Shown here in pieces: positions 41,748 to 52,020 of a DNA stretch of 64,000 nucleotides. Both the position numbers and the translations under genes were made by a program. Within the stretch, counting starts at the first letter, position 1, and the number at the start of each line of letters is the position of its first letter. The notes below the pieces were generated by a model. It was not told the origin of the DNA. It made no database searches and saw nothing but the letters and a program-made list of their open reading frames with translations. The stretch is from Hippopus hippopus (Eukaryota > Mollusca > Bivalvia > Cardiida > Cardiidae): assembly GCA_946811185.2 (NCBI GenBank), contig OX328096.1, positions 22,075,881 to 22,139,880 on the forward strand. The letters run 5' to 3'.

Positions 41748-42619
41748 AAAATGTTTTCAACATAAATTGATTTTCGATACTTGACAGTCATAAACACATA
41801 TGGATTATAAAGCATTGTGAATGAGGAATTGCTAGCAACGAGTATTTTAAAGATGGTCAGCTGGATTAAGTCTCCAAAGGATAGCGAGTTCTAAACATTG
41901 CATATATACAGTTTTCATGAAGTTTGAACTCACGTGAAAAGATCTGGGCTTATCACAAATTCTTTAAATATCTGCACAAGGCTGGCTTGCAGCCAAGTCT
42001 TTAATACATTGATTTATTGACACCCATGCAAAATGCATTGGCCAAATGCATTGGCCGAATGCCAAAGGTACATGTAAGGGGGTCCAATGAGCACGAGACT
42101 GAGCAAAAATCATTCCCCCTCCTTTTGCCCCACAAAAAAACATAAAGCGAGATAAAAAAAAAAACATAAATAATTTTATTTCTAAAACCGGAATCAATCG
42201 ATTCATATGTACATTTATAAATGCAATAGAAATGCACATAGTGACTTGCACAAAAGCATTCCTAATCAGTTTGATCACTCGAGGCCATATCGATTTACCT
42301 TTTCTCTAACTCCCCCCCCCCCCTCCCCTGGCAAATTACATACTGTTAAAAAATACGACCGTAAAATAAAATTTTCAGAATATTCAAACATTATTAAAAC
42401 TCACACCAATTGTCAATTTTTTTCTTTTGCAGGCAACAGTTCTTGTGGGGGTGGGGGGGGGGGGGGATAATTAATTTCTATTAAATGGCTGAATGTTGTC
42501 AACGATCTTCCAGGGATTTCTTAGATATTTTGATGTTCAGGACACTGAATAAACCAAGCAGATATGTTCAATCTAGCTGTAAGATCCAAAGTATTGCAGT
42601 TTCAATATGGCTCAAGAAT

Positions 42620-42724
42620 ATGTAAACAAAGCCAAAATTGAAGATCAAAGATCAAATTGGATGTTTTGTGCAGTCTGATCTTGATCTACACTGGCTGCAA
42701 ATCAACTACTGTTGTAGTGGGCCC
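42620..42724 (+). repeat. Family D fragment
   Basis: gaagatcaaagatcaaattgg, gtgcagtctgatcttgatct, then directly the next family A copy. Confidence 0.65.
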
Positions 42725-42948
42725 TTTAACTATTCACCATATGACAAAATTTTAGACTAGTCCAAATTGAAAGCATTTGCAGATGACAAATGTGACTGAA
42801 AAATTGAAAATTGTTTTGGAAGGGTAGAAAACATTGTGGGAAAAGGAGAAAATGCTGTTACCAGCATTTTCTCCTTTTTCCACAATGTTTTCAAAAGGCT
42901 TCTTTCACGGGGTCGTTAAAAGTTAAGCTTGCGTGGTAAAGGGTTAAG
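42725..42948 (-). repeat. Family A MITE, complete
   Basis: tttaactattcaccatatga start, hairpin, gcgtggtaaagggttaa end. Confidence 0.87.
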
Positions 42949-43244
42949 GGTTAAAAAGGGTCTGCTTATTGAATTTCAAAAACCTTTATCTTCAATGTCA
43001 TTAATCTAATTTCCCCCACCCCGCCCCAAGCAGAAGACTTTTTGCAGGAGATCACTTATGAAAAACATTGTGGTAAATGGAGAAATTGCTCAGAAAATAG
43101 CAATTCTCCTGCAATATTGTTTTCTCTTGTATACTTGTCTTAAAGTTCAATTCATGTTTATTTTCCATATTTCACAAGAATATTTGAAAACTTGTCTGGA
43201 AAAAAGTTTCATGAGTTCAAATGAAACTATTTACAAAACTTTCA

Positions 43245-43400
43245 TGATCCTTTATGAAAAAATCTCATATTTAACAACCCTGAGGTTGAAGGCTTTTGAA
43301 AACACTGTAAGAAAAGGAAAAATTGCTTGGTAGGCAACATGTCTTCCTTTTCCCACTATGTTTTCTCCTGTTTGGAAGACAAATCCAACCTTTGTAAGAT
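43245..43400 (+). repeat. Family A MITE, partial
   Basis: tttaacaaccctgaggttga, worn hairpin, gttttctcctgtttggaag. A separate hairpin scrap of the same family lies at 43050-43130. Confidence 0.68.
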
Positions 43401-43431
43401 ACCAGTATTTTGTTGTCTATATGTAATCCCT

Positions 43432-43636
43432 TAACCCTTTACCACACAACCCCAAGTTTTAATGACTGAAAACATTTTGGGAAAAGGAGAAAATGCTGGT
43501 AACCAGCATTTTCTCCTTTTCCTAAAGTGTTTTCTTACCTTTCAGAGACATTATTTGAGCCACATATGACTGGTCATCTGCAAATGCTTTCAATTTTTCA
43601 ATTAATCTAAAATTTTGTCATTTGGTAAAGGATTAA
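43432..43636 (+). repeat. Family A MITE
   Basis: ttaaccctttaccacacaac start, perfect tip aatgctggtaaccagcattt, tcatttggtaaaggattaa end. Confidence 0.87.
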
Positions 43637-43894
43637 TTAGGAGAAGACTCAATTTTTGTCATCTGGTGAAGAATTGATATAAAGATTGTTATCATTAGAT
43701 CTACATGTATATAGATCTACAAACTTAATTATTATCTTGGTTCTTTTTTTTTCCTAAAGAAAGATATTTGGAAAGAAAGATAATGAATTTGTAATAAGAA
43801 AATCTGAATAGTCATAAGTTTTGATCTGGTTTTCAAATACATGTACAAGGGTTTACATAATGAATGCCCAAAAGCATTCAGTCAAGGACATCAA

Positions 43895-44097
43895 CACTTT
43901 AACAAACAATCCCCAGTTTTAACGACCCTGAGGAAGAAGCCTTTTGAAAAAATTGTGGGAAACGGACAAAATGCTGGTAATCAGTACTTTCTTCTTTTCC
44001 AACAACATCTTCTACTCTTTTACAGACAAATTCAGCCACTTTTTATTTGTTGTCTGCAAATCCTTCCACTAAAATTTTGTACTCTGGTGAAGAGTAA
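43895..44097 (+). repeat. Family A MITE
   Basis: ctttaacaaacaatccccag start, worn hairpin, gtactctggtgaagagta end. Confidence 0.78.
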
Positions 44098-44145
44098 AAT
44101 CATAACAACTGAAGATATTTTTCAAGGTGGATGGTTCTGTTTGTT

Positions 44146-44597
44146 TGTGTTTAAAGCCGTCTTCAACATAATTTCAGTTCTGTCACCGTGGCCAGTGCAC
44201 CTATCCATGCCTTTCTTTCACTAGTTCTTTGCACAAATTTATTCCCAAGTGCTGACTGCTTTCTCACATAACCATCGTCTTGAAACAAAAGTTCGGCTAT
44301 GAGAGAGGAGTTAATTCTATCGTTACAACTATCACCAATCCTGGGAAAGAAATTGGCCAAGCTGGGTTTTTAAGATCTAGGTCTGTATTAACCAACCATT
44401 CTCAAGAGCTATCTTGGTCTTATTCTTCAGAAATTTCTAAATTTGAAAGTAACACAATTTTGAATGGCTAAACCATTTTGGTTTAGCCAATCAGAAGTTG
44501 TGTTACTTCCAAAACATTCAAAATCTTGGAGAATAAGACGAAGAATTTTCTAAAGAATGGTTAGTGAAATGTTACAGACCGAGCTACCAGGCTCGGC
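44146..44597 (-). repeat. SINE-1 split by a palindromic element
   Basis: Tail and body 44146-44370 (aagccgtcttcaacataatt ... ggccaagctggg), then an element of about 205 bases, then the last head bases gagctaccaggctcgg at 44581-44597. Confidence 0.75.
44385..44580 (+). mobile_element. Palindromic MITE (GATTGGCTAAACC type)
   Basis: accaaccattct start and agaatggttagtg end. Centre: atggctaaaccattttggtt followed by tagccaatcagaag. Inserted in a SINE-1. The central palindrome carries CCAAT boxes. Confidence 0.75.
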
Positions 44598-44680
44598 TGG
44601 CTGGTTTTGGAAATTAGAATTTTGCATTGATCCCAGAATTGTTGGTGAATAGGGCCTCGAGTGATTCCACTCTAGGGCTA

Positions 44681-44838
44681 GTATTCACCAATGATTCTTA
44701 AGAATGTTCTTAGTCTAGCTCTGGATTTAGAAGGTAACACAACTTCTGATTGGCTAAACCAAATGGTTTAGCCAATCAGAAGTTGTGTTACTTTAAAATT
44801 TAAACAATATCTTGATCTCAGAATTATTGGTGTATATG
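44681..44838 (+). mobile_element. Palindromic MITE, same family
   Basis: gtattcaccaatgattctta start, near-perfect centre ttctgattggctaaacca + atggtttagccaatcagaa, ttattggtgtatatggcc end. Confidence 0.78.
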
Positions 44839-45114
44839 GCCTCGGGTTATTTCACTCTAGGAATCAATATGAAAGCCAAAAATTAGTACATTATTGTCAT
44901 GCATGCCAAGATTTCTTTTCTACAGTTCATAAGGAGTTGGGTAATTTGGGCTGTTCAGGTTGTAATCATTTTAACCTTGAGACAAAGTTACAAAATTATT
45001 CAGAGTTGAAGAATTACACTAACACTGGGTGTAATAGGTAAAAATATACAAGAAATAATTATATTAATGCAAAGGTAGTTTTAGGTGTAACTGTCTTCAC
45101 TGGGTTTTGACCTG

Positions 45115-45420
45115 CCATGCATGGTATTGCAGTCAGTAGCGTACAGGACTTGGAACCACTAGGTTGCTGGTTTGAAAACCCAGCTTGGCCAATTTTTTTT
45201 TTAAGGATTGACGATAGTTATTGCAATAGGATTCATTCCTCTCTCACTGCTGATCATAGTCTCGACAATGGTTATGTGGGAGAGTAGCCAGTGGCAAGTG
45301 GGAAGAATATTGTGCAATGAACTGGTAAGAGAAACTCCATGAAGGCATGAATAGGTGTACTGGTCACCACAAAATAACTGAAATAATGTTGAAAAAGGTT
45401 TTAAACACTATACAATCAAT
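45115..45420 (+). repeat. SINE-1, plus strand
   Basis: gcagtcagtagcgtacagga (A-box region), gctggtttgaaaaccc (worn B box), tgaaataatgttgaaaaagg tail. Confidence 0.8.
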
Positions 45421-45568
45421 TCATCATTGTGCTGTCCCCTTCCCTCCACCTGCATGACATTGTGATCTTTCCATGTTCTATATATGGACTGACAGAACCT
45501 GTCACTGAACACCCCAAAACATCACAATCTAGCAAGTATAACTGTTTTACTTCTTAACAGATGTTTCA

Positions 45569-45794
45569 ACTCTTTACCAGACAATCCCAAGTTTTAACAA
45601 CTCTGAAAAAAAAAAAGCTTTAGAAAAGTATTGAGAGAAAAGGAAATAATGCTGGTAACCAGCATCTTCTCCTTTTCCCACAATGTTTTCTACCTTTTCA
45701 AGGACAAAGTCCACCATCTGTGCCATAATTAATTTGTTGTGTGCAAAGGCTTTCAACACAGACCAGTCTAAAAGTTTGTGGTTTGGTATAGAGT
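45569..45794 (+). repeat. Family A MITE
   Basis: caactctttaccagacaatc start, ggtttggtatagagttta end. Confidence 0.84.
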
Positions 45795-45827
45795 TTACTC
45801 TTTACCAGGCCGCTTTACCAGGCTAAC

Positions 45828-45918
45828 TCATTATCAGATGTCAAAATTTTAGATTCATTCGTTTTGAAAACATTTGCAGATGAAAAATTCAAATGTGTCT
45901 AAACTGGTTAGATTTGCC
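45828..45918 (-). repeat. Family A fragment
   Basis: aactcattatcagatgtcaa, then gcagatgaaaaattca; stops where the next copy starts. Confidence 0.65.
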
Positions 45919-46147
45919 TTTAACCCTTTACCACACAATCCCGACTTTTAACGACCCTGAGAAAGAAGCTTTTTGAAAACATTGTGGGAAAAGGAGAAAA
46001 TGCTGGTAACCAGCATTTTCTTCTTTTCCCGCAATGTTTTCTATCTTTCCCAAAACAAATCTCAACTTTTCAGTCACATCTATTTTGTCATTTGTAACTG
46101 CTTTCAACTTGGACTAGTATAAATTTATTGCATGTGGTAAAGGGTTA
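45919..46147 (+). repeat. Family A MITE, complete
   Basis: tttaaccctttaccacacaa start, near-perfect hairpin, catgtggtaaagggttaa end. Confidence 0.9.
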
Positions 46148-46149
46148 AA

Positions 46150-46459
46150 TGGGTAGTAAGCATTATGGGAAGAAGAAAAATACTGATTACAAGCAGTGTC
46201 CCAGAAAGCTTTATTCCTCAGTCTTGTCAAAACATAGAATCCTTTGGTAAAGGGGTAAAAAAGATTTTGAAACATGACTGTGCAGATGACAAAATAAATG
46301 TGATTCAGAATTTAAAATTTGTTTTGGGAGGTATGCAAAACATAGTGTGGGAAAAGGAGAAAATGCTGGTCACCAGCATTTCCTCCTTTTCCAACAATGT
46401 CTCCAAAGGGATTGTTTCTAAGATTAATTAAAAGTCAGGATTTTGTGGTATAGATTTAA
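46150..46459 (-). repeat. Two joined family A copies at the 3' end of the zinc-finger gene
   Basis: A worn copy (46150-46254) ending tttggtaaagg and a better one (46255-46459) with a hairpin and a gtggtatagatttaa end. That last TTAA supplies the gene's stop codon. Confidence 0.75.
46210..46215 (-). promoter_or_regulatory. Candidate polyadenylation signal (AATAAA on minus strand)
   Basis: The only AATAAA on the minus strand within 250 bases after the stop of the zinc-finger gene; it lies in a decayed family A segment. Usage is not demonstrated. Confidence 0.35.
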
Positions 46460-46700
46460 TTGGTGTTTTTCTTTTTCTTTGCTAGTTTTAGCCTTCTGTT
46501 TCTGATAAAATGCTTGATCATAACCCATGTCCTATGTTTCAAAGCTTGAGGTGCAGCTGCCTTTGCAGCCATGCATTCCTTCTTAACGGGGTTTCTACCA
46601 GACTTAACACAGTGACTGAGATGTTTCAGAACTGCCAGCTGCTCTTTCCTTGACCATGGTGTTCCCTTCCCTTTAAACCGTCCTTTGGTCTTTCTTTTGC
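46456..46700 (-). CDS. Zinc-finger gene, terminal exon with conserved basic domain
   Basis: The acceptor is tgtcaattacag. The first two bases complete a Gly codon and 80 codons and TAA follow. The peptide has TPWSRKEQLAVLKHLSHC, KKECMAAKAAAPQALKHR and WVMIKHFIRNRR. This resembles a C-terminal domain I remember from many unnamed invertebrate and fish zinc-finger proteins (W-[ST]-x-E/K-E..., K-x-E-C..., R-x-W-x-x-[IV]-K). The end is lysine-rich (KLAKKKKNTN). An earlier acceptor (cttctgcag) would give the wrong phase. The stop codon TAA belongs to the TTAA edge of the adjacent family A MITE. Confidence 0.75.
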
Positions 46701-46773
46701 CTGTAATTGACACACAAAAAGCACTGCAGAAGACGAGACTTGGAAGAGAGAGTGGCAAATCAGAAATATCACC

Positions 46774-47055
46774 TTAAACCCCTTACCACAAAGCAAAATT
46801 TTGGACTTGTCCAAAATGAAAAGCTTTTTCAAGTCACATTTTCATGCCACTAAAAAGATGATTTCTGTCTTTGAAATGAGAGAAAACATTGTGGGAAAAG
46901 GAGAAAATGCTGGTAACCAGCATTTTCTCCTTTTCCCACAATGTTTTCTACCCTTCCCAAAACAAATTTCAATTTTTCGGTCACATTTATTTTGTTGTCT
47001 GCAAATGCTTTCAATTTGGACCAGTCTATAATTTTGTTGTTTGGTAAAGAGTTAA
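46774..47055. repeat. Symmetrical family A dimer (two long arms)
   Basis: Both ends carry the long-arm sequence (caaaattttggacttgtcc on the left, ggaccagtctataattttg on the right) around one central hairpin. The whole 280 bases is close to a palindrome, unlike the normal short-arm/long-arm structure. Confidence 0.8.
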
Positions 47056-47138
47056 AGAGGATCAAGTCAGCATGGTTTCTGTGAAATCTGGAGAAAATTG
47101 GTTCTATAGATTTAAAGTAGATATGAAATTGCCTTCAA

Positions 47139-47388
47139 CACGTGAAAAGGGGCATTCGGACATTTGCGTAAAGTGTCGTTTCGCATCAGCCTATGCAGTC
47201 CGTGCAGGCTGATCCGAAACGACACTTTCCGTTTTTATGTAACTCTGTTTTGCGCAAGTCTACTGTAGCACAAAATCTAATGTAGTCGTAAAGTGCCGTC
47301 TCAGATTAGCCTGCGCGGACTGCGCAGGCTGATCCGAGACGACACTTTATGCAAATGTCCGAATGCCCCTTTTCACATGTTGCATCCC
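47139..47388 (+). repeat. Family B element, complete, in an intron
   Basis: ttcaacacgtgaaaaggggc start, two hairpins (aaagtgtcgtttcgcatcag; aaagtgccgtctcagattag), gcgcaagtctactgtagcac link, ccccttttcacatgttgcat end. Confidence 0.85.
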
Positions 47389-47612
47389 AAATAATAGTGA
47401 ATGCATGCACAGACACAGGATATGACACAGACAATGAAATAAACCTGTTGGTCTTTGGCCAGTAGATCTACAGCTAAAGACTGAAATGAAATGATATTAA
47501 TTGATAGATGTCAATAGAGTATGTATATAGTTCCTCCACTCAGAGGTAATATTGCCATGTCAATTAATTGAGTGCAAAATTTTCAGCAACATGAAAAGTT
47601 TAAACTTCATAC

Positions 47613-47720
47613 CATCATTGTCAGAGACATTGGAGATCTGGTATTCTGTCTGATTCTGCTCATCTGCACCTTCATCTTCATTGTACTCTGGCACTGTATC
47701 ATCTACTAATGCATCTAAAT
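47613..47720 (-). CDS. Zinc-finger gene, small acidic exon
   Basis: A 108-base exon with acceptor ctaactttag and donor gtatga. Only one frame is open and it needs one base from the exon before, which the upstream donor supplies. It reads LDALVDDTVPEYNEDEG and then ADEQNQTEYQISNVSDNDG: 35 codons, strongly acidic, no domain. Its start (AT|TTAGA) echoes the start of the 50828-51562 exon, so the two could be related by exon duplication. Assignment rests on splice sites, phase and acidic composition like its neighbour. Confidence 0.65.
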
Positions 47721-47739
47721 CTAAAGTTAGATAAAGGAA

Positions 47740-47935
47740 ACTCATTACCTGAGAACAAAACTTTAACTCGCCATTTTGAAGCACTTGCAGACAGCAAATT
47801 AAGCATGGCATAAATGGTGGGACTTGGTTGTGACAGGGAAGAGAACAATGAGGGAAAAAATGAGAAAATGCAGGTTACCAGCATTTTCTCCTTTTCTGAG
47901 TATGTTTGCAGAATCCTTCTTCTTCAGGGTAAAAG
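47740..47935 (-). repeat. Family A MITE, next to the small acidic exon
   Basis: cattacctgagaacaaaact start, hairpin, ttcttcagggtaaaagt end. It begins about 20 bases upstream (in transcript sense) of the exon at 47720, so it may overlap the branch-point region. Confidence 0.7.
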
Positions 47936-48006
47936 TAACAACAATGAGTTATTTATTTGATAAAATGGTCAACTTGTTACCTTAGTAAAAATGTGACTTA
48001 TCAACA

Positions 48007-49077
48007 TTAAAGGCCTACTAGGGGCCAAAAGCATACAATTTGGGGGTCAAATTGTAAGCAAATCTAATTCATACCAGAGCTCCAGATAAGAGGGACTGAT
48101 GGTATTCTAAATCCATAAATAGCACATTGGGGGGGTTCCCTCTGTATCGTATATAGTAAGACAAGGTGTGTAACGTAAGCGAAGAAAATTCGACCCCCGT
48201 CCCCTTTAAGAGATAATATTTAAATGAAAACGGATAAATGAACCTAGTTACCGTTGCAGATGGGTTCATCAATGGTTTTTCTTCTGTACCCTGACCCTCG
48301 AAAGTTCCAAACAGCTCTTGACATCAAGCAATAACTCTCATCTCAAAAAAATTAAAAAAGCTTCCACATTTTTTGGATCGCCATGCGCACGATTTGTAAT
48401 CCTGCAGCGAATAGGAATTAAATTCTTCTTTTTCAAGCATAGATCGTAAATCTTTTTGTTGGTGTACTGATGAAATTATTAAATTAACATTTCATCTGAT
48501 ATAAATTATCTTTTCATCAAACCCATAATCACGATTTTCATTTCCCATTTCCCATATTTTCAAATGCGTTCTTACCGTTCATTGGTCAAAAACTTTGGCG
48601 CGTCTTTTGATAGCAAATTCACGTGAGTTATAATTCGCTGCGTCATAACGAATTGTGTGACGTCAGCGCATGGCGATCCGGAAAATGTGGAAGCTTTTTA
48701 ATTTTTTTGAGATGGGAGCAACTGCTTGATGGCAAGAGCCGTTTGGAACTTTCGAGGGTTAGGGTACAGAAGAAAAATCATTTGTGAACCCATCTGCACC
48801 GATAACTAGGTTTATTTTTCCATTTTCTGTTAAATATTATCTCTGAAAGGGGACGGATGTCAATTTTTTTTTCGATTTCGTTGCACACCTTGACTTACTA
48901 TATACGATATAGAGGGAATTGCCAATGTGCTATTTATAGAAACAGTGTAAATGAAAATTTGAGTGTATATTCCGTGATATACAGGCGATGCACCAATGTG
49001 TTATAAGTGTTCGATGATCGACCAAGGACAATTTTAGTGTTCTGTGATAGACCAATAGAGCTTCAAAGGCCTGTGGT
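48007..49077 (+). mobile_element. Long-TIR element related to the 31464 MITE
   Basis: Two inverted arms (about 48095-48395 and 48655-48945) match over some 300 bases, including the block aggtgtg...gaccc and the exact run aaatgtggaagctttttaat on the right against its complement on the left. The right outer part (48893-49077) is the complement of 31464-31650. The left outer part (48007-48094) is degenerate, keeping aaggcct at the edge. The roughly 260-base centre has no coding frame. This is probably the longer relative from which the 298-bp MITE was derived by deletion. Confidence 0.72.
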
Positions 49078-49099
49078 TACACAAAGAGGATTTTTATTG

Positions 49100-49178
49100 C
49101 TCCACAATTATATGATGACTTGCTTGGTATTATGCATTATGGAGATGCATTAAACTCACTTTTTCCAGAGTGCCATTC
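49100..49178 (+). repeat. Family C fragment
   Basis: atgatgacttgcttggtatt and ggagatgcattaaactcac. Confidence 0.6.
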
Positions 49179-49397
49179 AGATATATTGAGAGAAACATGG
49201 GAAAACATCATTCTAAACCGATAAATTGTTCGTTTATAGAACAAAGTTTGGACAGAACCTCCTCAACACTTACTACATAGGGTAAGTTTCAAACTCATCA
49301 ATATTTCTGTTACAAAGCTATGTAGAGAAGAAAGGACAGGGCTGTTTAAATTTGAAAATTTTGAAGTAAAGGGTAAATTTCTCCTTAACTGTGATGT

Positions 49398-49880
49398 ACG
49401 TTTGGTATTCAATACTATTTTTAACATCATGTCAGATATATCTGAAGGGCCAGTTCATCTATCCATAATTTCTGAAGAGTGTCTTTTAACAGCAGATCTA
49501 CTCCACACAACATTCTACCAAAGCCAATTGTGTTTTTCCATATAACCCTTTACAACACAATCCAGAGTTTTAACGACTATGAGAAAAAAAGGCTTCTGAA
49601 ACCATTGTTGGAAAAGAAAAAAATGCTGGTGACCAGCATTTTCTTCTGTTCCTGCAATGTTATCTACTCCTAAAGACAAATCTAATTTGTAATCTACATA
49701 TGCTTTCAATCTGGACAAGTCTAAATATTTTCATTTGGTAAAGAGAAAAAGATTATTGAACAATGTACAGTTGTGAGAAAAAAATGATTCCTGTCCAAAT
49801 GACTTTCATCATTCCTGGGAATAATATCAACAGAGGTGGGTATCAAACTGGTGAACCCTGGATTACTGGCCTTGTATGTA
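49398..49880 (-). repeat. SINE-1 split by a family A MITE
   Basis: gtttggtattcaatactatt tail and body up to tttttccatata (about 49540), MITE 49542-49745, then gaacaatgtacagttgtgag, worn B-box ggtgggtatcaaactgg. Confidence 0.72.
49542..49745 (+). repeat. Family A MITE inside a SINE
   Basis: aaccctttacaacacaatcc start, hairpin tip gctggtgaccagc, catttggtaaagag end. Confidence 0.8.
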
Positions 49881-49912
49881 TTTATTTCTGACAGAAATAT
49901 CGCCTTTCAACT

Positions 49913-50312
49913 AGACAAGAGGGCCATTGGCCCCAAAGTGCTCATCTGAGTAAAGTCATCCAGGATCGATAAAGTTGAAGACATCCTGGTTGTGATGATG
50001 TAAAACACATGACATAGTGACTATTGTACTTTTTTAAACAATATGACTCTGTGGCTTCCACAGTGCACCCAAAGTTTTTCAAAGATTTGTTCCAGTGACC
50101 TACCTTTTGACATGACATGATCCAATTTTGTACATGTCCAAGATATTATCAAGACATACATTCTGACCAAGTTTCATTAGTCTTGGACTGAAAATAAGGC
50201 CTCTAGAGTGCACACAAGGTAAATGTTGATGATCAAACGAAGCATGACTGACACAGTACGATCACAAAAGCTCACCTTGAGCACTTTGTGCCCAGGTGAG
50301 CTAATAAAAACA
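49913..50312 (+). repeat. Dispersed element with AAGAGGGCCAT start
   Basis: acaagagggccattggcccc start; gtgctcatctgagt near the start and gagcactttgtgcccaggtg + agctaataaaaa at the end form an inverted pair. The start resembles the complement of the end of the 1861-3635 element. Confidence 0.6.
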
Positions 50313-50392
50313 GTAGTTTTCAATTCAAAATACCTTGGACCTTTCCTTATTTCTCCTTTCTAATCTCTCTTTACCTCTATTGGTGTCTACAT

Positions 50393-50548
50393 GACCCTTT
50401 GCCAAACGATCTCATATTTTATCAAGGATAAGGACTTGAAATATTTGAGTAAATGCTGGTGACCAGCATTTTCTCTTTTTCGCCACAATGCTTTCTATTG
50501 TTCACAAGACAAATCTAAACATTTGAGTCACCATTTAATTTTTTGTAA
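50393..50548 (+). repeat. Family A MITE, long arm cut
   Basis: acccttttgccaaacgatctca-like start, gctggtgaccagcattttct, then a short tail; joined to the next copy. Confidence 0.68.
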
Positions 50549-50777
50549 ATCTTTACCACACGACAAGATACTAAAATAGTCCAAATTGAAAGCATTTGCA
50601 GACAACATTATTATAAAATATGGCAAAAATACTGGGATAAGTCTGTGGAAGGTTAGAAAACATCGCAGGAAAAGGAGAAAATGCTGGCAACCAGTGTTTT
50701 CTCCTTTTCTCACAATGTTTTCAAAAGGCTTCTTTCTTCAAGGTTGTTAAAACTCCTGATTGTGTGGTAAAGGGTGA
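50549..50777 (-). repeat. Family A MITE just downstream of the zinc-finger exon donor
   Basis: taaatctttaccacacgaca start and gtgtggtaaagggtgaa end. Confidence 0.85.
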
Positions 50778-50827
50778 ACTGGTAAAGAGATATCACTGCT
50801 TTGTGATAAAGACAAAGCAATACTAAC

Positions 50828-51562
50828 ATGGTACATTCTTTCCTGTTTCTTGATTGAAGTTTCGTTTCTTTTGAATCTTTTTATCTGATTTTTTCCTGTT
50901 AGCCTTGTGTTCATGTTTAGAATCACCCTTACTCATCAAAGTATCCCACCGCCATTTCCTAGCTTTCGATCGAGCAGGAGTCTTCAAAACTCGAACAACT
51001 TCAGCTTTTTTACTGTGACACCGAAGATAGTGTATAGATATGCGCTCGTAAAATCTGCCACAATAAAAACAGGCATGCTTTCTCCTGTAACTGTCCTGTA
51101 TTTCAACATCATTTCCTATACATTGTGGATATTCTATGGAGTCTGCATCACCGTTACAGTCATTTGGTGTCAGAGTTACCTCATCCCTAAAAGTTAGCTC
51201 ATTGTGATAGTCCCCACTATCCCGTGGTTCCTGAGGAAGCTCTGAGGGCAGGTTACCATCGTTGTCCACATTTTCATCATTATCTGATAGAATAATACAG
51301 TACTCATTGACGTCATTTTCATCTGGAATGTTTTCGATTTCATATGACATGTTTATACAGCTGTCATCAACTGGGTTTTCCTCTGGCACTTTTTCTGTTT
51401 TAAAGGACATGTCTCCTGAAGGTCCTGAAGACGGTTCATAATCAGCATAAACATTTTGCCCCATGTCCTCCTCCCCATTCAGGCAGGAATTGTAATCAAA
51501 GTACAAAGTTTGCTGGTTGTGCTCCTTATCTGTCATGAAGGAATTTTCCGATTCTTCTAAAT
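50828..51562 (-). CDS. Zinc-finger exon (acidic region, C2H2-like finger, basic tail)
   Basis: The minus-strand acceptor is cattcctttcag, after which the exon runs two bases of a split codon, 244 codons and one base. It starts LEESENSF and continues through repeated acidic blocks (DDSCINMSYEIENIPDE, ILSDNDENVDND). Near 51078-51016 is HACFYCGRFYERISIHYLRCH, a C-x2-C-x9-H-x4-H finger with a spacing slightly short of the classical C2H2. A lysine-rich tail follows (KHEHKANRKKSDKKIQKKR), probably a nuclear localisation signal. The donor chosen is gttagt at 50827, which leaves phase 1 and joins the next exon as Tyr. Without splicing the frame ends four codons later at a TAG. The in-frame Met at 51536 could be a start, but the open frame and the acceptor upstream argue for an internal exon. 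Confidence 0.75.
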
Positions 51563-51599
51563 CTGAAAGGAATGTTAACTATTATTTTCATATCTAACC

Positions 51600-51757
51600 T
51601 TTTCACACTTTACCAAACAATCTGCAGTTGTAATGACCCTTAGAACGCATGCTTTTTAAAACATCACAGAAAAAGGAGAAATGCTGATAACTTATGTTTC
51701 TATCCAAACAATGAGCCTTACTTGTAATCTGCTAATGCCTTCTATATGGTTAAGGGT
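51600..51757 (+). repeat. Family A MITE, worn
   Basis: cactttaccaaacaatctgc start, ttgtaatctgctaatgcctt. Confidence 0.62.
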
Positions 51758-51849
51758 CACAATAAACTGCAGATAAATACAATAGTCATGTTACATGTAT
51801 CTTACTATTATGCAGAACAATTGAACTGGAACAAATTCTGTTACCACGT

Positions 51850-52020
51850 TCACCTACCTTTCAAAAATGCCTTCAAAATCTAAATTTTGAAAGTATCATA
51901 ACTTCCAAACGGCTGACCAAATGGTTCAGCTAATCAGAAACTGTGTACTTTGCAACTTAAAAAGTTTTTGAGAATTAGAATCAAAATGCACTTTGGAATA
52001 GTTGGTGAATACTACCCAGG
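51850..52020 (+). repeat. Diverged GATTGGCTAAACC-type palindromic MITE
   Basis: tgaccaaatggttcagctaa centre and ggaatagttggtgaatact end; same plan as 44681-44838 but more worn. Confidence 0.55.

Larger units (their letters stand above)
46456..51562 (-). other. Gene span: uncharacterised zinc-finger protein, 3' three exons
   Basis: Three exons on the minus strand (51562-50828, 47720-47613, 46700-46456) join with matching phases to give at least 361 residues ending in TAA. The protein has an acidic, disordered N-terminal part, one C2H2-like finger, a basic region, a second acidic stretch and a C-terminal basic domain. Animal genomes, molluscan ones included, hold many unnamed proteins of this layout (from memory). 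It is probably nuclear; function unknown. The upstream exon, which must end in phase 1, was not identified between 51563 and 64000. The introns carry family A MITEs and a family B element. Confidence 0.72.

Noticed and set aside
43841..44224. 127-codon open frame on the plus strand
   Set aside because: Composed of a family A MITE and a SINE-1 tail.
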